A stretch of DNA of 64,000 bases from Variovorax sp. J22G73 (GCF_030317035.1 NZ_JASZYK010000004.1:62001-126000), one strand, 5' to 3'; shown: positions 20,545 through 29,607, counted from the stretch's first letter. Notes: a model not told the origin generated them from the letters alone. Numbers and translations are program-made.

Positions 20545-20573
20545 TTGAATTTGGTATCAAACCTTTTTCTAAC
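20545..20573 (+). promoter_or_regulatory. Possible sigma-70 promoter of the KaiC-like gene
   Basis: TTGAAT (20545-20550) and TCTAAC (20568-20573) are 17 bp apart, each matching four of six consensus bases, in the only AT-rich part of the 262-bp gap 20338-20599. A TTTG-GTAT-CAAA inverted repeat overlaps the spacer. GGAGGAG precedes the start codon. The rest of the gap is GC-rich and shows nothing else. Confidence 0.35.
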
Positions 20574-20599
20574 CACGATTCTCATCACGGAGGAGCAAC

Positions 20600-22081
20600 A
20601 TGGCGCCGGACTCCCACAGACTGCTGAGCGTCGGCGTGCCCGGGCTGGACGACGTGCTCGGCGGCGGCCTCGAGCCCAACCGGCTGTACCTGCTCGAAGG
20701 CACGCCCGGCGCCGGCAAGACCACCATCGCGATGCAGTTCCTGCTCGAAGGCGTGGCGCGCGGCGAGTCGGTGCTGTACGTCACCCTCTCTGAAACCGAG
20801 ACCGAGCTGCGCGGCGTGGCCGCCTCGCACGGCTGGGACGTGTCGGGCATCCATGTGCGCGAGATGCTCCCCACGCAGGACAGCCTGCAGCCCGAAGAGC
20901 AATACACCATGTTCCACCCCTCGGAGGTGGAACTCAGCGAAACCACGCTGCGCATCCTGAGCGACGTGGAGGCGCTGAAGCCCTCGCGCATCGTGTTCGA
21001 CTCGCTGTCCGAACTGCGCCTGCTGTCGGGCACCTCGCTGCGCTACCGGCGCCAGATCCTGGCGCTCAAGCAGTTCTTCGCGGGCCGCCAGTGCACCGTG
21101 CTGCTGCTCGACGACATGACCGCCACCGAGCACGACCTGCAGGTGCAGAGCATCGCGCACGCGGTGGTGCGGCTGGAACAGTCGAACTCCGACTATGGTG
21201 CGTCGCGCCGCCGCCTGCTGGTGGTGAAGTACCGCGGCCAGTCGTTTCGCGGCGGCTACCACGACTACAAGATCCATCGCGGCGGGCTGCAGGTGTTTCC
21301 GCGCCTGGTAGCGGCCGAGCACGTGAACGACGCCGCGCTCACCAAGCTGCCCAGCGGCATCGAGGAACTCGACGCGCTGCTCGGCGGCGGGCTCGAGAAC
21401 GGCACCAGCACCCTGCTGGTGGGCGCGCCCGGCACGGGCAAGTCGTCGGTCGCGGTGCAGTTCGCCATCGCGGCCGCCAAGCGCGGTGAATCGGCTGCGC
21501 TCTTCATCTTCGACGAGAGCGTCAACACCCTGCGCACGCGCTGCACGGGCCTGGGCATGACGCTGGACCCGTACCTGCAGTCGGGCCAGATCCGCATCAA
21601 GCAGGTCGACCCGGCGGAGCTTTCGCCCGGCGAGCTGGTGCACGAGATTCGCCTGGCCGTGACCGAGCATGGCGCGAAGGTGGTGGTCATCGACAGCCTG
21701 AACGGCTACCTGAACGCGATGCCCGACGAGCGCTTTCTGATCGTGCAGCTGCACGAGCTGCTGACCTACCTCGGCCAGTCGGGCGTGGCGACCATCCTGG
21801 TCGGCGCGCAACACGGGCTGATCGGCATGCAGATGCAGACGCCGGTCGACGCCAGCTACCTGGCCGACGCCGTGGTGCTGCTGCGCTACTTCGAGGCCGA
21901 CGGCGAGGTGCGCCAGGCGATCTCGGTGCTCAAGAAGCGCGGCGGCGCGCACGAGCGCTCCATTCGCGCGTTCTCGATGGACACCACGGGCCTGAACGTG
22001 GGCGAGCCGCTGCGCCACTTCCGCGGCATCCTGACCGGTGTGCCGGTGCCGATCGACGGCATTGCCGCACCCCCGCAGTGA
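20600..22081 (+). CDS. KaiC-like RecA-family ATPase with two P-loop domains
   Basis: The 493-residue protein has two tandem KaiC domains. The first (about 5-240) has GTPGAGKTT near residue 35, and the second (about 250-485) has GAPGTGKSS near 275. Catalytic-type acidic residues appear in YVTLSETETEL and FIFDESVNTL. Such proteins outside cyanobacteria are signalling ATPases, often linked to histidine kinases. I saw no kaiA or kaiB, and the autophosphorylation Ser-Thr pair cannot be assigned, so a clock role is not supported. The GTGA overlap with the downstream hybrid kinase indicates a coupled KaiC-kinase unit. Confidence 0.9.
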   Translation: MAPDSHRLLSVGVPGLDDVLGGGLEPNRLYLLEGTPGAGKTTIAMQFLLEGVARGESVLYVTLSETETELRGVAASHGWDVSGIHVREMLPTQDSLQPEEQYTMFHPSEVELSETTLRILSDVEALKPSRIVFDSLSELRLLSGTSLRYRRQILALKQFFAGRQCTVLLLDDMTATEHDLQVQSIAHAVVRLEQSNSDYGASRRRLLVVKYRGQSFRGGYHDYKIHRGGLQVFPRLVAAEHVNDAALTKLPSGIEELDALLGGGLENGTSTLLVGAPGTGKSSVAVQFAIAAAKRGESAALFIFDESVNTLRTRCTGLGMTLDPYLQSGQIRIKQVDPAELSPGELVHEIRLAVTEHGAKVVVIDSLNGYLNAMPDERFLIVQLHELLTYLGQSGVATILVGAQHGLIGMQMQTPVDASYLADAVVLLRYFEADGEVRQAISVLKKRGGAHERSIRAFSMDTTGLNVGEPLRHFRGILTGVPVPIDGIAAPPQ

Positions 22082-23709
22082 CGGACACGACCACGCACCC
22101 GGCGGCCGCGAAGCCGCCGAGCGACACCCCGCAGCGCGACACCTTGCCTCGCGAACCCGAGCTGCGCGAGCCCCAGCTTCGCGTGCTGATGCGGACCGCC
22201 ACCGCCAAGGACGCAGTGATGGCCTCCGCCGTGCTCTCGCACGCCGGCATCGAGACCCAGGTGTGCCCCAACCTGCCCGCGCTGCTGCGCGAAATCGGCC
22301 ATGGCGCGGGCGCGCTGCTGGTGTCCGAGGAAGTGCTCGCCGGCAACGGCGCCACCGAGCTCGCCGCCGCGGTCGCGGCCCAGCCCCCGTGGTCCGACCT
22401 GCCGGTGCTGATCCTGGCGCGCCAGGGCGCGGACTCGCGCGCCATCGCGACCGCCATGGAAGGCATGGCCAACGTCACCGTGCTGGAGCGCCCGATTCGC
22501 GTGGCCTCGCTGGTGAGCGCGCTGCGCAGCGCGTTGCGCGCGCGGCGGCGGCAGTACGAGCTGCGCCGCATCCTCGAAGACCTCAACGAGGCCGACAAGC
22601 GCAAGACCGAATTCCTCGCCACGCTGGCACACGAGCTGCGCAACCCGATGGCGCCGCTGAGCACGGCGCTGGCCATCCTCAAGCGCAAGGCGCTGGCGCC
22701 CGAAGCCGCGCTGCCCTACTACGAGCTCATGGGCCGGCAGCTGGAACACATGGTGCGGCTGGTGAGCGACCTGATGGAGGTGTCACGCATCACGCGCGGC
22801 AAGATCGAGCTGCAGATCGCCGAGCTCGCGCTCGACCAGGTCATTCGCGGCGCGGTCGAGCTCAGCCGCCCGCTGATGGACGCGGGCAAGCACACGCTCA
22901 CGCTGCACATGGCCGACAGCTCGCTCGCAGTCGAGGGCGACAGCGTGCGCCTCACGCAGGTGTTTTCCAACCTGCTGAACAACGCCGCCAAGTACACGCC
23001 GGAGGGCGGGCGCATCGACGTGTTCGTCGAGCGCGACGACCAGGGCCACGCGGTGGTGCGCGTGAAGGACAGCGGCGCGGGCATTCCGCAGGCCATGCTC
23101 GGCGCCATCTTCGACATGTTCGTGCAGGTGAGCGACACGGCGCGCGCCGCGCAGGGCGGCCTGGGCATCGGCCTGACGCTGGTGAAGAGCCTGGTCGAGC
23201 TCCATGGCGGCACCGTCGCCGCGCGCAGCGAGGGGCCCGACCAGGGCAGCGAGTTCATCGTCTCGCTGCCGCTGCTGGACCACAGCGTGCGCGCCGGCAA
23301 GAAGGCCGACGCGGCGCAAGAGGCCATCGCCTCGATGCATCGCATCCTGGTGGTGGACGACAACCGCGACGCGGCGGAGTCGCTCGCGGCCCTGCTCGGC
23401 CTGCTGGGCGCGCAGACCGCGGTGGCCTTCAGCGGCCCCGAGGCGCTGGAAAAGGCCGAGAGCTTTAGCCCGTCTTTCGGAATCCTGGACATCGGCATGC
23501 CGGGCATGGACGGCTGCGAGCTGGCGCGGCGGCTGCGCGCGCACCCGCAGCTGCATGGCATGGGGCTGGTCGCGCTCACCGGCTGGGGCCAGCCCGACGA
23601 CCGGCTGCGCATTGCGCGCGCCGGCTTCGACCACCACTTGCTGAAACCCGTGGACGTCGAGGAGCTTTCAGGCGTGCTGCGCAAGCTGGCGTCGCGCGAA
23701 GCGGGTTGA
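22078..23709 (+). CDS. Hybrid histidine kinase coupled to the KaiC-like ATPase
   Basis: The 543-residue soluble protein starts with GTG inside the KaiC stop codon. An N-terminal ~130-residue region resembles a receiver fold but has no convincing phospho-Asp (pseudo-receiver). HisKA follows with phospho-His in ATLAHELRNPMAPL near 184. The HATPase domain has NLLNNAAKYT, DSGAGIP and GLGIGLTLV. A C-terminal receiver has VVDDNRD near 426 and Asp in ILDIGMPGMDG near 470. There is no membrane segment, so it senses cytosolic signals, possibly through the KaiC-like partner. A strong terminator closes the unit. Confidence 0.9.
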   Translation: MTDTTTHPAAAKPPSDTPQRDTLPREPELREPQLRVLMRTATAKDAVMASAVLSHAGIETQVCPNLPALLREIGHGAGALLVSEEVLAGNGATELAAAVAAQPPWSDLPVLILARQGADSRAIATAMEGMANVTVLERPIRVASLVSALRSALRARRRQYELRRILEDLNEADKRKTEFLATLAHELRNPMAPLSTALAILKRKALAPEAALPYYELMGRQLEHMVRLVSDLMEVSRITRGKIELQIAELALDQVIRGAVELSRPLMDAGKHTLTLHMADSSLAVEGDSVRLTQVFSNLLNNAAKYTPEGGRIDVFVERDDQGHAVVRVKDSGAGIPQAMLGAIFDMFVQVSDTARAAQGGLGIGLTLVKSLVELHGGTVAARSEGPDQGSEFIVSLPLLDHSVRAGKKADAAQEAIASMHRILVVDDNRDAAESLAALLGLLGAQTAVAFSGPEALEKAESFSPSFGILDIGMPGMDGCELARRLRAHPQLHGMGLVALTGWGQPDDRLRIARAGFDHHLLKPVDVEELSGVLRKLASREAG

Positions 23710-23748
23710 AGCTCACCGCTCCAAAATTCGGAAGAAGCCGCGAATGCG

Positions 23749-23777
23749 AAAGAAGGGCCACTGCGGCCCTTCTTTTT
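23749..23777 (+). terminator. Rho-independent terminator after the hybrid kinase gene
   Basis: AAGAAGGGCC pairs with GGCCCTTCTT around the loop ACTGC and is followed by TTT. An A run on the 5' side could let it act on the minus strand as well. Its end touches the stop codon of the convergent gene at 23777, so it serves both genes. Confidence 0.85.
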
Positions 23778-24304
23778 CAGAGTTCGCTGCCGTCGCGCAG
23801 CTGCCGCGCCTTGTACACCAGGCGCACGCTGGCACGGCGCGGGTCGCTCACCTGCTGCACGTACACGTCGGTGTCGTTGCTCACCCAGGCCGCATAGGCG
23901 CTGCCGGGGTCGCGCGACGCAAGCTCGGTGCCGAACACGCCGCGGCCCCATTGCACGAGCGCCGCGAAGGCCGAGGCGCCGTTGTCCGGCGTGGCCTGCG
24001 CGGTGGCCACGTACTCGACGCGGCGCAGTTCCGACGCCGCGAAGAAGAAGGTCGGCTCGAACAGCAGGCCCGCCATCTCGACCGGCGCGCCGTGCCAGTT
24101 GCCGACCAGGCCGCCGCTCAGGCGCTGGGGCCGCGGCACGCGTTGCGCGGCGGGCACGGCAGCCTGCAGCTCCTCGGCCGACATGCCCAGGCGCACGCCC
24201 GGCGGCAGGGACTGGGCATGCAAGCCGCACGCGACGACAAGGGCGGCGCCGGCGGCGAGGGCACGAAGAAGGGTCGGCAAGGCGAAGGGGCGCACGTTCG
24301 GCAT
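23777..24304 (-). CDS. Exported protein of unknown function
   Basis: The 175-residue product has a signal peptide (LPTLLRALAAGAALVVACGLHAQ) with cleavage expected after HAQ. The mature part begins LPPGVRLGMSAEELQAAVP, a pattern seen in small periplasmic proteins that compare predicted with observed input. No family could be named. ATG 24304 was chosen because it opens the signal peptide; ATG 24328 is also possible, and neither has a clear ribosome-binding site. It converges on the kinase gene and is separated by 139 bp from the TctA gene downstream of its start. Confidence 0.65.
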   Translation of the reverse strand: MPNVRPFALPTLLRALAAGAALVVACGLHAQSLPPGVRLGMSAEELQAAVPAAQRVPRPQRLSGGLVGNWHGAPVEMAGLLFEPTFFFAASELRRVEYVATAQATPDNGASAFAALVQWGRGVFGTELASRDPGSAYAAWVSNDTDVYVQQVSDPRRASVRLVYKARQLRDGSEL

Positions 24305-24443
24305 CGAGAGAAAAAGCGGCGGAACCATGGGACCGCGAGTATGACCCGGAGTTCCATGGTGCCGCCGCGACGGGTCTCTCACCCTCCAGAGGCTTTGATG
24401 GCTCTTGAGGCTGCAGAGGCTTTCAGCGCCCTTTCGATGCCCG

Positions 24444-25955
24444 TCACTCCTCGACGAAAGCCTCTTCCCGCTTGGCCTTCACCGAAGGCAGCAGCACGAT
24501 CACCAGCAGCAGGCCCGCCACCACCAGCAGCCCGGCCGACAGCGGCCGCGTGACGAACACGCTCCAGTCGCCGCGCGACAGCAGCAGCGCGCGGCGCAGG
24601 TTCTCTTCCATCATCGGCCCGAGGATGAAGCCCAGCAGCAGCGGCGCGGGCTCGCACTTGAGCTTCAGGAACAGGTAGCCCACGATGCCGAAGATGGCGA
24701 CCATCCACACGTCGAAGGTGTTGTTGTTCTCCGAGTACACGCCCACCGCGCAGAACAGCACGATCGACGGGAACAGCCACTTGTAGGGAATGGTCAGCAG
24801 CTTGATCCAGATGCCGATCATCGGCAGGTTCAGCACGATGAGCATCAGGTTGCCGATCCACATCGAGGCGATCAGGCCCCAGAACAGCTCGGGGTTGCTG
24901 GTCATCACCTGCGGGCCGGGCTGGATGTTGTGGATGGTCATGGCGCCCACCATCAGCGCCATCACCGCGTTGGGCGGGATGCCCAGCGTCAGCAGCGGAA
25001 TGAAGGAGGTCTGCGCGCCGGCGTTGTTGGCCGACTCGGGGCCCGCCACGCCGCGGATGTTGCCCTTGCCGAACGGCACTTCGCCGGCCTTGAGCTTCAT
25101 CTTCTTCTCGATGGTGTAGGCCGCGAAGGCCGACAGCAGCGCGCCGCCGCCGGGCAATATGCCCAGCGCCGAACCCAGCGCCGTGCCGCGCAGCACCGCG
25201 GGCGTCATGTCCTTGAAGTCCTGCTTGGTGGGCCACAGGCCCTTCACCTTGGCGGTGAACACTTCGCGCTCATGCTCGGGCACGGCCAGGTTGGCAATGA
25301 TTTCACCGTAGCCGAACACGCCCATGGCGATGGCGATGAAGCCGATGCCGTCGGTGAGCTCCGGAATGTCGAAGCTGTACCGCGCCACGCCCGAGTTCAC
25401 GTCGGTGCCGACCAGGCCCAGCGCCAGGCCGAACAGGATCATGGTGATGGCCTTCAGCAGCGAGCCCGAGGCCAGCACCACCGCGCCGATCAGGCCCAGG
25501 ATCATCAGCGAGAAGTACTCGGCAGGGCCGAACTTGAAGGCCAGCTCGGTCAGCGGCGGCGCGAAGGCAGCCAGGATGAGCGTGCCCACGCAGCCCGCGA
25601 AGAACGAGCCCAGCCCGGCCGCGGCGAGCGCCGGTCCGGCGCGCCCCTTTCTCGCCATCTGGTAGCCGTCGATCACGGTCACCACCGAAGACGATTCGCC
25701 CGGCAGGTTGACCAGGATGGCGGTGGTCGAGCCACCGTACTGCGCGCCGTAGTAGATGCCGGCCAGCATGATCAGCGCCGACACGGGCGGCAGCGCGTAG
25801 GTGGCGGGCAGCAGCATCGCGATGGTCGCGACCGGGCCGATGCCCGGCAGCACGCCGATGAGCGTGCCCAGCAGGCAGCCGACGAAGGCGTAGACGAGGT
25901 TCTGCGCCGTGAAGGCGACGCCGAAGCCGATCGAGAGGTTGGTAATCAGGTCCAT
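24444..25955 (-). CDS. tctA: Tripartite tricarboxylate transporter, large permease TctA
   Basis: This 503-residue inner-membrane protein has about twelve hydrophobic segments and the TctA signatures GTLIGVLPGIGPVATIAMLLP near residue 35 and LPGGGALLSAFAAYTIEKKM near 270. TctA forms the channel of secondary transporters that take up citrate or other carboxylates, using a periplasmic TctC/Bug protein. tctB lies 28 bp upstream. No tctC gene lies in the window, so the binding protein must be encoded elsewhere or shared. The substrate is unknown. The adjacent TctD/TctE-like genes suggest carboxylate-induced expression. Confidence 0.95.
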   Translation of the reverse strand: MDLITNLSIGFGVAFTAQNLVYAFVGCLLGTLIGVLPGIGPVATIAMLLPATYALPPVSALIMLAGIYYGAQYGGSTTAILVNLPGESSSVVTVIDGYQMARKGRAGPALAAAGLGSFFAGCVGTLILAAFAPPLTELAFKFGPAEYFSLMILGLIGAVVLASGSLLKAITMILFGLALGLVGTDVNSGVARYSFDIPELTDGIGFIAIAMGVFGYGEIIANLAVPEHEREVFTAKVKGLWPTKQDFKDMTPAVLRGTALGSALGILPGGGALLSAFAAYTIEKKMKLKAGEVPFGKGNIRGVAGPESANNAGAQTSFIPLLTLGIPPNAVMALMVGAMTIHNIQPGPQVMTSNPELFWGLIASMWIGNLMLIVLNLPMIGIWIKLLTIPYKWLFPSIVLFCAVGVYSENNNTFDVWMVAIFGIVGYLFLKLKCEPAPLLLGFILGPMMEENLRRALLLSRGDWSVFVTRPLSAGLLVVAGLLLVIVLLPSVKAKREEAFVEE

Positions 25956-25983
25956 GTGTCTTGTCTTCTTGTTCTTCTGTGAA

Positions 25984-26472
25984 TCAGCCCGCGATGAAGG
26001 TCGGCCACACCTGGAACTGCAGCTTCAGAGCCACCACGAAGGCCAGGTAGCTGCCCAGCGCGAGGATGGAGGCGAGCACGGTCACGCCCTTCCAGCCGAA
26101 GTTGTCGCCCGCCAGGCTGGCGATGAAGGTCAGCGCGTAGATGGCCACGATGAGCCCCATCGACGGCAGCCCGATGCTCGGCAGCCCGCCCAGCAGCACC
26201 CCGAAGATGAGGTTGGCGCCGATGATGAACACCAGCGGCTTCCATGCGATGCGCCCGATGGGCTCGCCGTCTTCCGTCTCGACGCTGAGCGCCTTGAGCG
26301 TGATGGCCACGCCCATGAGGGCAATGAGGATGCCCACGATCAGGGGAAAGTAGCCGGGCCCCATGCGGGCACCCGAGCCCACGTTGTAGGTCGTGGCGCC
26401 CCATGCGAAGGCCACGCCGAAGGCGCTGAAAAGCACGCCCGAGCAGAAGTCTCTCTGACTCTTGATTCTCAC
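25984..26472 (-). CDS. tctB: Tripartite tricarboxylate transporter, small permease TctB
   Basis: TctB is the four-helix partner of TctA. The 162-residue protein has a first segment FCSGVLFSAFGVAFAWGA, the conserved GARMGPGYFPLIVGILIALMG stretch near 35, and two further helices. It starts with GTG at 26472 with AGGAGA upstream. It is the first structural gene after the 128-bp gap behind the histidine kinase gene, which contains a perfect palindrome. Confidence 0.9.
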   Translation of the reverse strand: MRIKSQRDFCSGVLFSAFGVAFAWGATTYNVGSGARMGPGYFPLIVGILIALMGVAITLKALSVETEDGEPIGRIAWKPLVFIIGANLIFGVLLGGLPSIGLPSMGLIVAIYALTFIASLAGDNFGWKGVTVLASILALGSYLAFVVALKLQFQVWPTFIAG

Positions 26473-26559
26473 CGTTGATGTCTCCTGGAACTGCGTTGAT
26501 CGGCACAGGTTGTGCGCCGAGCGATCCTAGGAATTCGGGGCGCTGCTGTGTATGACCAA

Positions 26560-26581
26560 CACATTGCCGTTCGGCAATGTG
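26560..26581. repeat. Perfect 22-bp palindrome between the kinase gene and tctB
   Basis: The 10-bp arms CACATTGCCG and CGGCAATGTG are separated only by TT. The element is 19 bp beyond the kinase stop and 88 bp before tctB. There is no T run on the minus strand, so it is more likely an operator for a dimeric regulator, or a processing hairpin, than a terminator. Confidence 0.6.
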
Positions 26582-26600
26582 GCGGGCGCGCGCGGTGCGT

Positions 26601-28046
26601 TCAGTCGTCCGCCATCGGCAGGTCGATGCACGCGCGCAGGCCCGGGCGCGCATCGGCGAACTGCAGCCGCCCGCCGTGCAGCGCCACCACCGCCTGCACG
26701 CTGGCCAGGCCCAGGCCGTGGCCCGGCGTGCTGCGGTCCAGCCGGTGGAAGCGCACGCCGATGCGCTCGTACTCGGCCGCGGGAATGCCGGGGCCGTTGT
26801 CCTGCACGAAGAGCTGCGCGCGGCCGTCGACGGTGTGCGTGCCGATGCGCACCGTGGCGCCGGTGCCGCCGGTGCCGCCGGTGCCACCCTCCACCGCATT
26901 GCCGGCGTATTTCAGCGCGTTGTCCAGCAGGTTGGCCGCCGCGCCCGCGAGCAGGTCGCGGTCGCCCAGCGCCACCGCCATGTCGGCGGGCTCGCGCAGC
27001 AGCACGATGCCACGCGCCTCGGCCACCGCCTCGTACAGCTCGGCCACGTCGTCGGCAATCACGTGCAGCGCCACGGGCGCGAACTGCTGGCGGCGCGCGC
27101 CGGCCTCGACCTCGGCGATCTGCAGCAGCTTCTCGAACACCACGGCCAGCTCTTCCAGCTCGCGGATGGCGGTGGCCACGGCCTCGCGCTGCGGGTGATC
27201 GTGCGGGCCTTGCGGACCTTCCGGGTCGCGCCCCTCTTTCGCCTGCAGCGCCTCCTCCACCGTGCGCAGCCGCACCAGCACCCGCGTGAGCGGCGTGCGC
27301 AGGTTGTGCGCAATGGTGTTGGACACGTGGCGCACCCCGTCCATCAGCGACTGGATGCGGTCGAGCATGGCGTTGATGTCGTGCTCCAGCAGCGCGAACT
27401 CGTCCTCCTGCCCCGAGGGCGCCACGCGCTCCTGCAGCTCACCGGCCGCGATGCGCGCGGCCGTGCGGCGCACCGCGCCCACGCTGCGCTCCAGCTCCTG
27501 GCGGAACACGAAGGTGCCGCCGATCAGCAGCAGCACCGCCACGATGCCCGCCGCCGCGCTGGCGCTGGCCACCAGCGACTCGATCGACTCCTGGTCGCGC
27601 AGGTCGTGCCCGACCACCAGCTGGCCGCCGTCCGGCAGGTGGCGGATCACGATGTACGCCACCACCGTCTGGCCCGCGCGCACCACGCGGCGGTGCACGC
27701 CGTCGCCCGCGTCGGGGGCGGCCGAGGGCATCTGGTCGAGGTTGCCGGCGCGCTTGTCGCCGTCGCGGTCGGTCAGCAGGTAGATCTCGTTGTCGGAGTT
27801 GCGCCCGTCCGACAGCGCGTTCGATATCTCGCCCGCCACGCCGTCGGTGCCGCGCGCGTCGTAGCGCACCATGAGCTGCTGCATGCTCGCGGCCACCTGG
27901 CGCACCATGCGCTGCTGCAGCACGCCCACCGTCTGCATGTACACGATGGCCAGCGCCGCCAGCATGGTGATGGCCACCAGCAGCCCGTAGTAGAAGGCGA
28001 GCCTGAAGCCCACCGAGCGCCACAGCTGGCGCAGGGCCTGGGTCAT
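26601..28046 (-). CDS. Sensor histidine kinase, TctE/QseC-like
   Basis: The 481-residue membrane kinase has helices near residues 15-37 and 170-192 enclosing a ~130-residue periplasmic domain, then a HAMP-like linker (RRTAARIAAGELQERV). The dimerisation domain has the phospho-His in NTIAHNLRTPLTRV near 250. The ATP-binding domain has NLLDNALKYAGN, DNGPGIP and GHGLGLASV. An EGGTGGTGGTG insertion encoded by 9-bp repeats sits next to the N box. Its ATG overlaps the regulator stop (ATGA). Position upstream of tctBA suggests carboxylate sensing; the signal is inferred. Confidence 0.9.
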   Translation of the reverse strand: MTQALRQLWRSVGFRLAFYYGLLVAITMLAALAIVYMQTVGVLQQRMVRQVAASMQQLMVRYDARGTDGVAGEISNALSDGRNSDNEIYLLTDRDGDKRAGNLDQMPSAAPDAGDGVHRRVVRAGQTVVAYIVIRHLPDGGQLVVGHDLRDQESIESLVASASAAAGIVAVLLLIGGTFVFRQELERSVGAVRRTAARIAAGELQERVAPSGQEDEFALLEHDINAMLDRIQSLMDGVRHVSNTIAHNLRTPLTRVLVRLRTVEEALQAKEGRDPEGPQGPHDHPQREAVATAIRELEELAVVFEKLLQIAEVEAGARRQQFAPVALHVIADDVAELYEAVAEARGIVLLREPADMAVALGDRDLLAGAAANLLDNALKYAGNAVEGGTGGTGGTGATVRIGTHTVDGRAQLFVQDNGPGIPAAEYERIGVRFHRLDRSTPGHGLGLASVQAVVALHGGRLQFADARPGLRACIDLPMADD

Positions 28047-28750
28047 TGCGGTGGCTGTTGCTGTTGTTGTTCTGGCGGGGCCAGCGTGTAGCCCACGCCG
28101 CGCACGGTGTGGATCAGCGTGGGCGCGCCGCCCGCGTCGAGCTTGCCGCGCAGGCGGCTCACCTGCACGTCGATCACGTTGGTCTGCGGGTCGAACTGGT
28201 AGTCCCACACCGCCTCCAGCAGCATGGTGCGCGTGACCACCTGGCCCGGATGCATCATCAGGTACGCCAGCAGCCTGAACTCGCGCGGCTGCAGCGCGAT
28301 GGGCCGGCCGGCGCGCTCCACGTGGCGGCGCGCCAGGTCGAGCGTGAGGTCGGCCAGCTGCAGCGTGCGGATCTCGGGCCCGGTGCGCGAGCGCCGCACC
28401 AGCGCCTCGGCGCGCGCGGCGAGCTCGGAGAACGCGAAGGGCTTGGCCAGGTAGTCGTCGCCGCCGGCCTTCAGCCCGCGCACGCGCTCGTCGAGCGCGC
28501 TCAGTGCGCTGAGCACCAGCACCGGCGTCTTCTTGCCGAGGGCGCGCATCGTCGAGAGGATCGACAGCCCGTCCACGTCGTTGGGCAGCATGCGGTCGAG
28601 GATGACCAGGTCCCACGACTCGCCCGTGGCGCGCGCGAGCGCGTCGGCGCCGTCGCGGCTGATCACCGCCACATGGCCGAGCGAGCGGAAGCCCTCGGCG
28701 ATGTAGCGCGCGTTGTCGGCGTCGTCCTCCACGATGAGGCAGCGCCACAT
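28043..28750 (-). CDS. OmpR-family response regulator, TctD-like
   Basis: The 235-residue regulator has a receiver (CLIVEDDADN near residue 5, Asp in LVILDRMLPND near 51, AKPFAFSEL with the Lys near 101) and an OmpR winged helix (ALQPREFRLLAYLMMHPG, RLRGKLD, HTVRGVGYTL). The end is a Gln-rich tail EQQQQQPPQ coded by a CAG/CAA run. ATG 28750 gives the canonical MWRCLIVEDD start. It is coupled with the kinase and likely controls tctBA. The 245 bp upstream (28751-28995) contain no gene. Confidence 0.92.
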   Translation of the reverse strand: MWRCLIVEDDADNARYIAEGFRSLGHVAVISRDGADALARATGESWDLVILDRMLPNDVDGLSILSTMRALGKKTPVLVLSALSALDERVRGLKAGGDDYLAKPFAFSELAARAEALVRRSRTGPEIRTLQLADLTLDLARRHVERAGRPIALQPREFRLLAYLMMHPGQVVTRTMLLEAVWDYQFDPQTNVIDVQVSRLRGKLDAGGAPTLIHTVRGVGYTLAPPEQQQQQPPQ

Positions 28751-28995
28751 GGCGGTGGCGTTTAGCACGCCGGCGCCATGACCCCGCGCGGGGCAACGGG
28801 ACGGGCCGGGAGGGAAGAAAGATCGGGGAGTGACTGCGTTCGGATGCTCATGGCGATGGAGTCGGCCGGCCCACCGTCCATCCGGGTGCCGCCGGGGCCA
28901 TCCTAGCCGCGATTGAAGCAGAGAAAGCGCAGGGGTTTCATTACCGTTTGTCCATGTTGGCCTGGGCCGGGGGCCCGCGTTGAAGCTGGAGTTCG

Positions 28996-29607
28996 CTACG
29001 CCTGCAGCAGCGGCAAGCGCAACGTCAGCCCCAGCACGCCGCCCGCGTCCGGCGCCGAGTAGATGCGCCCTCCGTGCCCGCTGGCAATGCGCTCGCACGC
29101 CCTGGCGCTCGCGAGCGCCGCCGCGGCGTGCGCGCCGTCGAAAAAGCGCGCGAGCGGCGGCCGCGCATCGACGGCATCGAGGTCGTGCCAATGGATCACC
29201 GCCTGTTCGCCTTCGGTGTGCGCGCGCACCTGCAGCGTGGCCCCCGCATGCATCACGCTGGCCGCATAGGCCGTGACCTTGGCGAGCAGCTCGCGCAGCT
29301 CGGTCTCTATCGCGAGCACGGGCACGGCTTGCGGTGGTAAGTGGAGGTCGACGCGAAGCGGCTTGCCGCCTGCCTCGCACGACGCCGCATCGAGCAGCGG
29401 CCGCAGGTCTTGCACGCGGCTGTCTTCCAGCCGCTGCCGCGCGTGCTGCCGGGCTTGCGCGGCCAGCTCGCGCGCCTTCGCGCCCTGGCGCAGGTTGGCG
29501 AGGAACAGCGACGCCATCAGGCACGCCACGCCGCCGAGCCCCAGCGCGATCACGCTGGCAATGACCACGCCGAGGCTGCCGGTTTGCAGTTGCCCCGCGG
29601 CCGCCAT
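28996..29607 (-). CDS. Membrane-anchored, histidine-kinase-ATPase-like protein without a kinase dimerisation domain
   Basis: The 203-residue protein has one membrane helix (LGVVIASVIALGLGGVACLMASLF near 10-33), a coiled coil rich in Ala, Arg and Gln, and a C-terminal region resembling a GHKL ATP-binding domain (ELRELLAKVTAYAASVM in the N-box position, then ERIASGHGGRIYSAP and LTLRLPL). No H-box or clear DxGxG motif is visible, so it is either a degenerate kinase or an anti-sigma-like module. ATG 29607 has AGGGG upstream and shares one base with the stop of the lipoprotein gene, so the two form an operon. The function is unknown. Confidence 0.6.
   Translation of the reverse strand: MAAAGQLQTGSLGVVIASVIALGLGGVACLMASLFLANLRQGAKARELAAQARQHARQRLEDSRVQDLRPLLDAASCEAGGKPLRVDLHLPPQAVPVLAIETELRELLAKVTAYAASVMHAGATLQVRAHTEGEQAVIHWHDLDAVDARPPLARFFDGAHAAAALASARACERIASGHGGRIYSAPDAGGVLGLTLRLPLLQA

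Noticed and set aside
20600..22081. Circadian clock gene cluster
   Set aside because: The protein is KaiC-like but no KaiA or KaiB is encoded nearby, and phosphorylation-site residues could not be assigned.
26500..26515. GGCACAGGTTGTGC-like sigma-54 promoter on the plus strand
   Set aside because: The -12 element is poor and no plus-strand gene follows; the next gene on that strand is far away.
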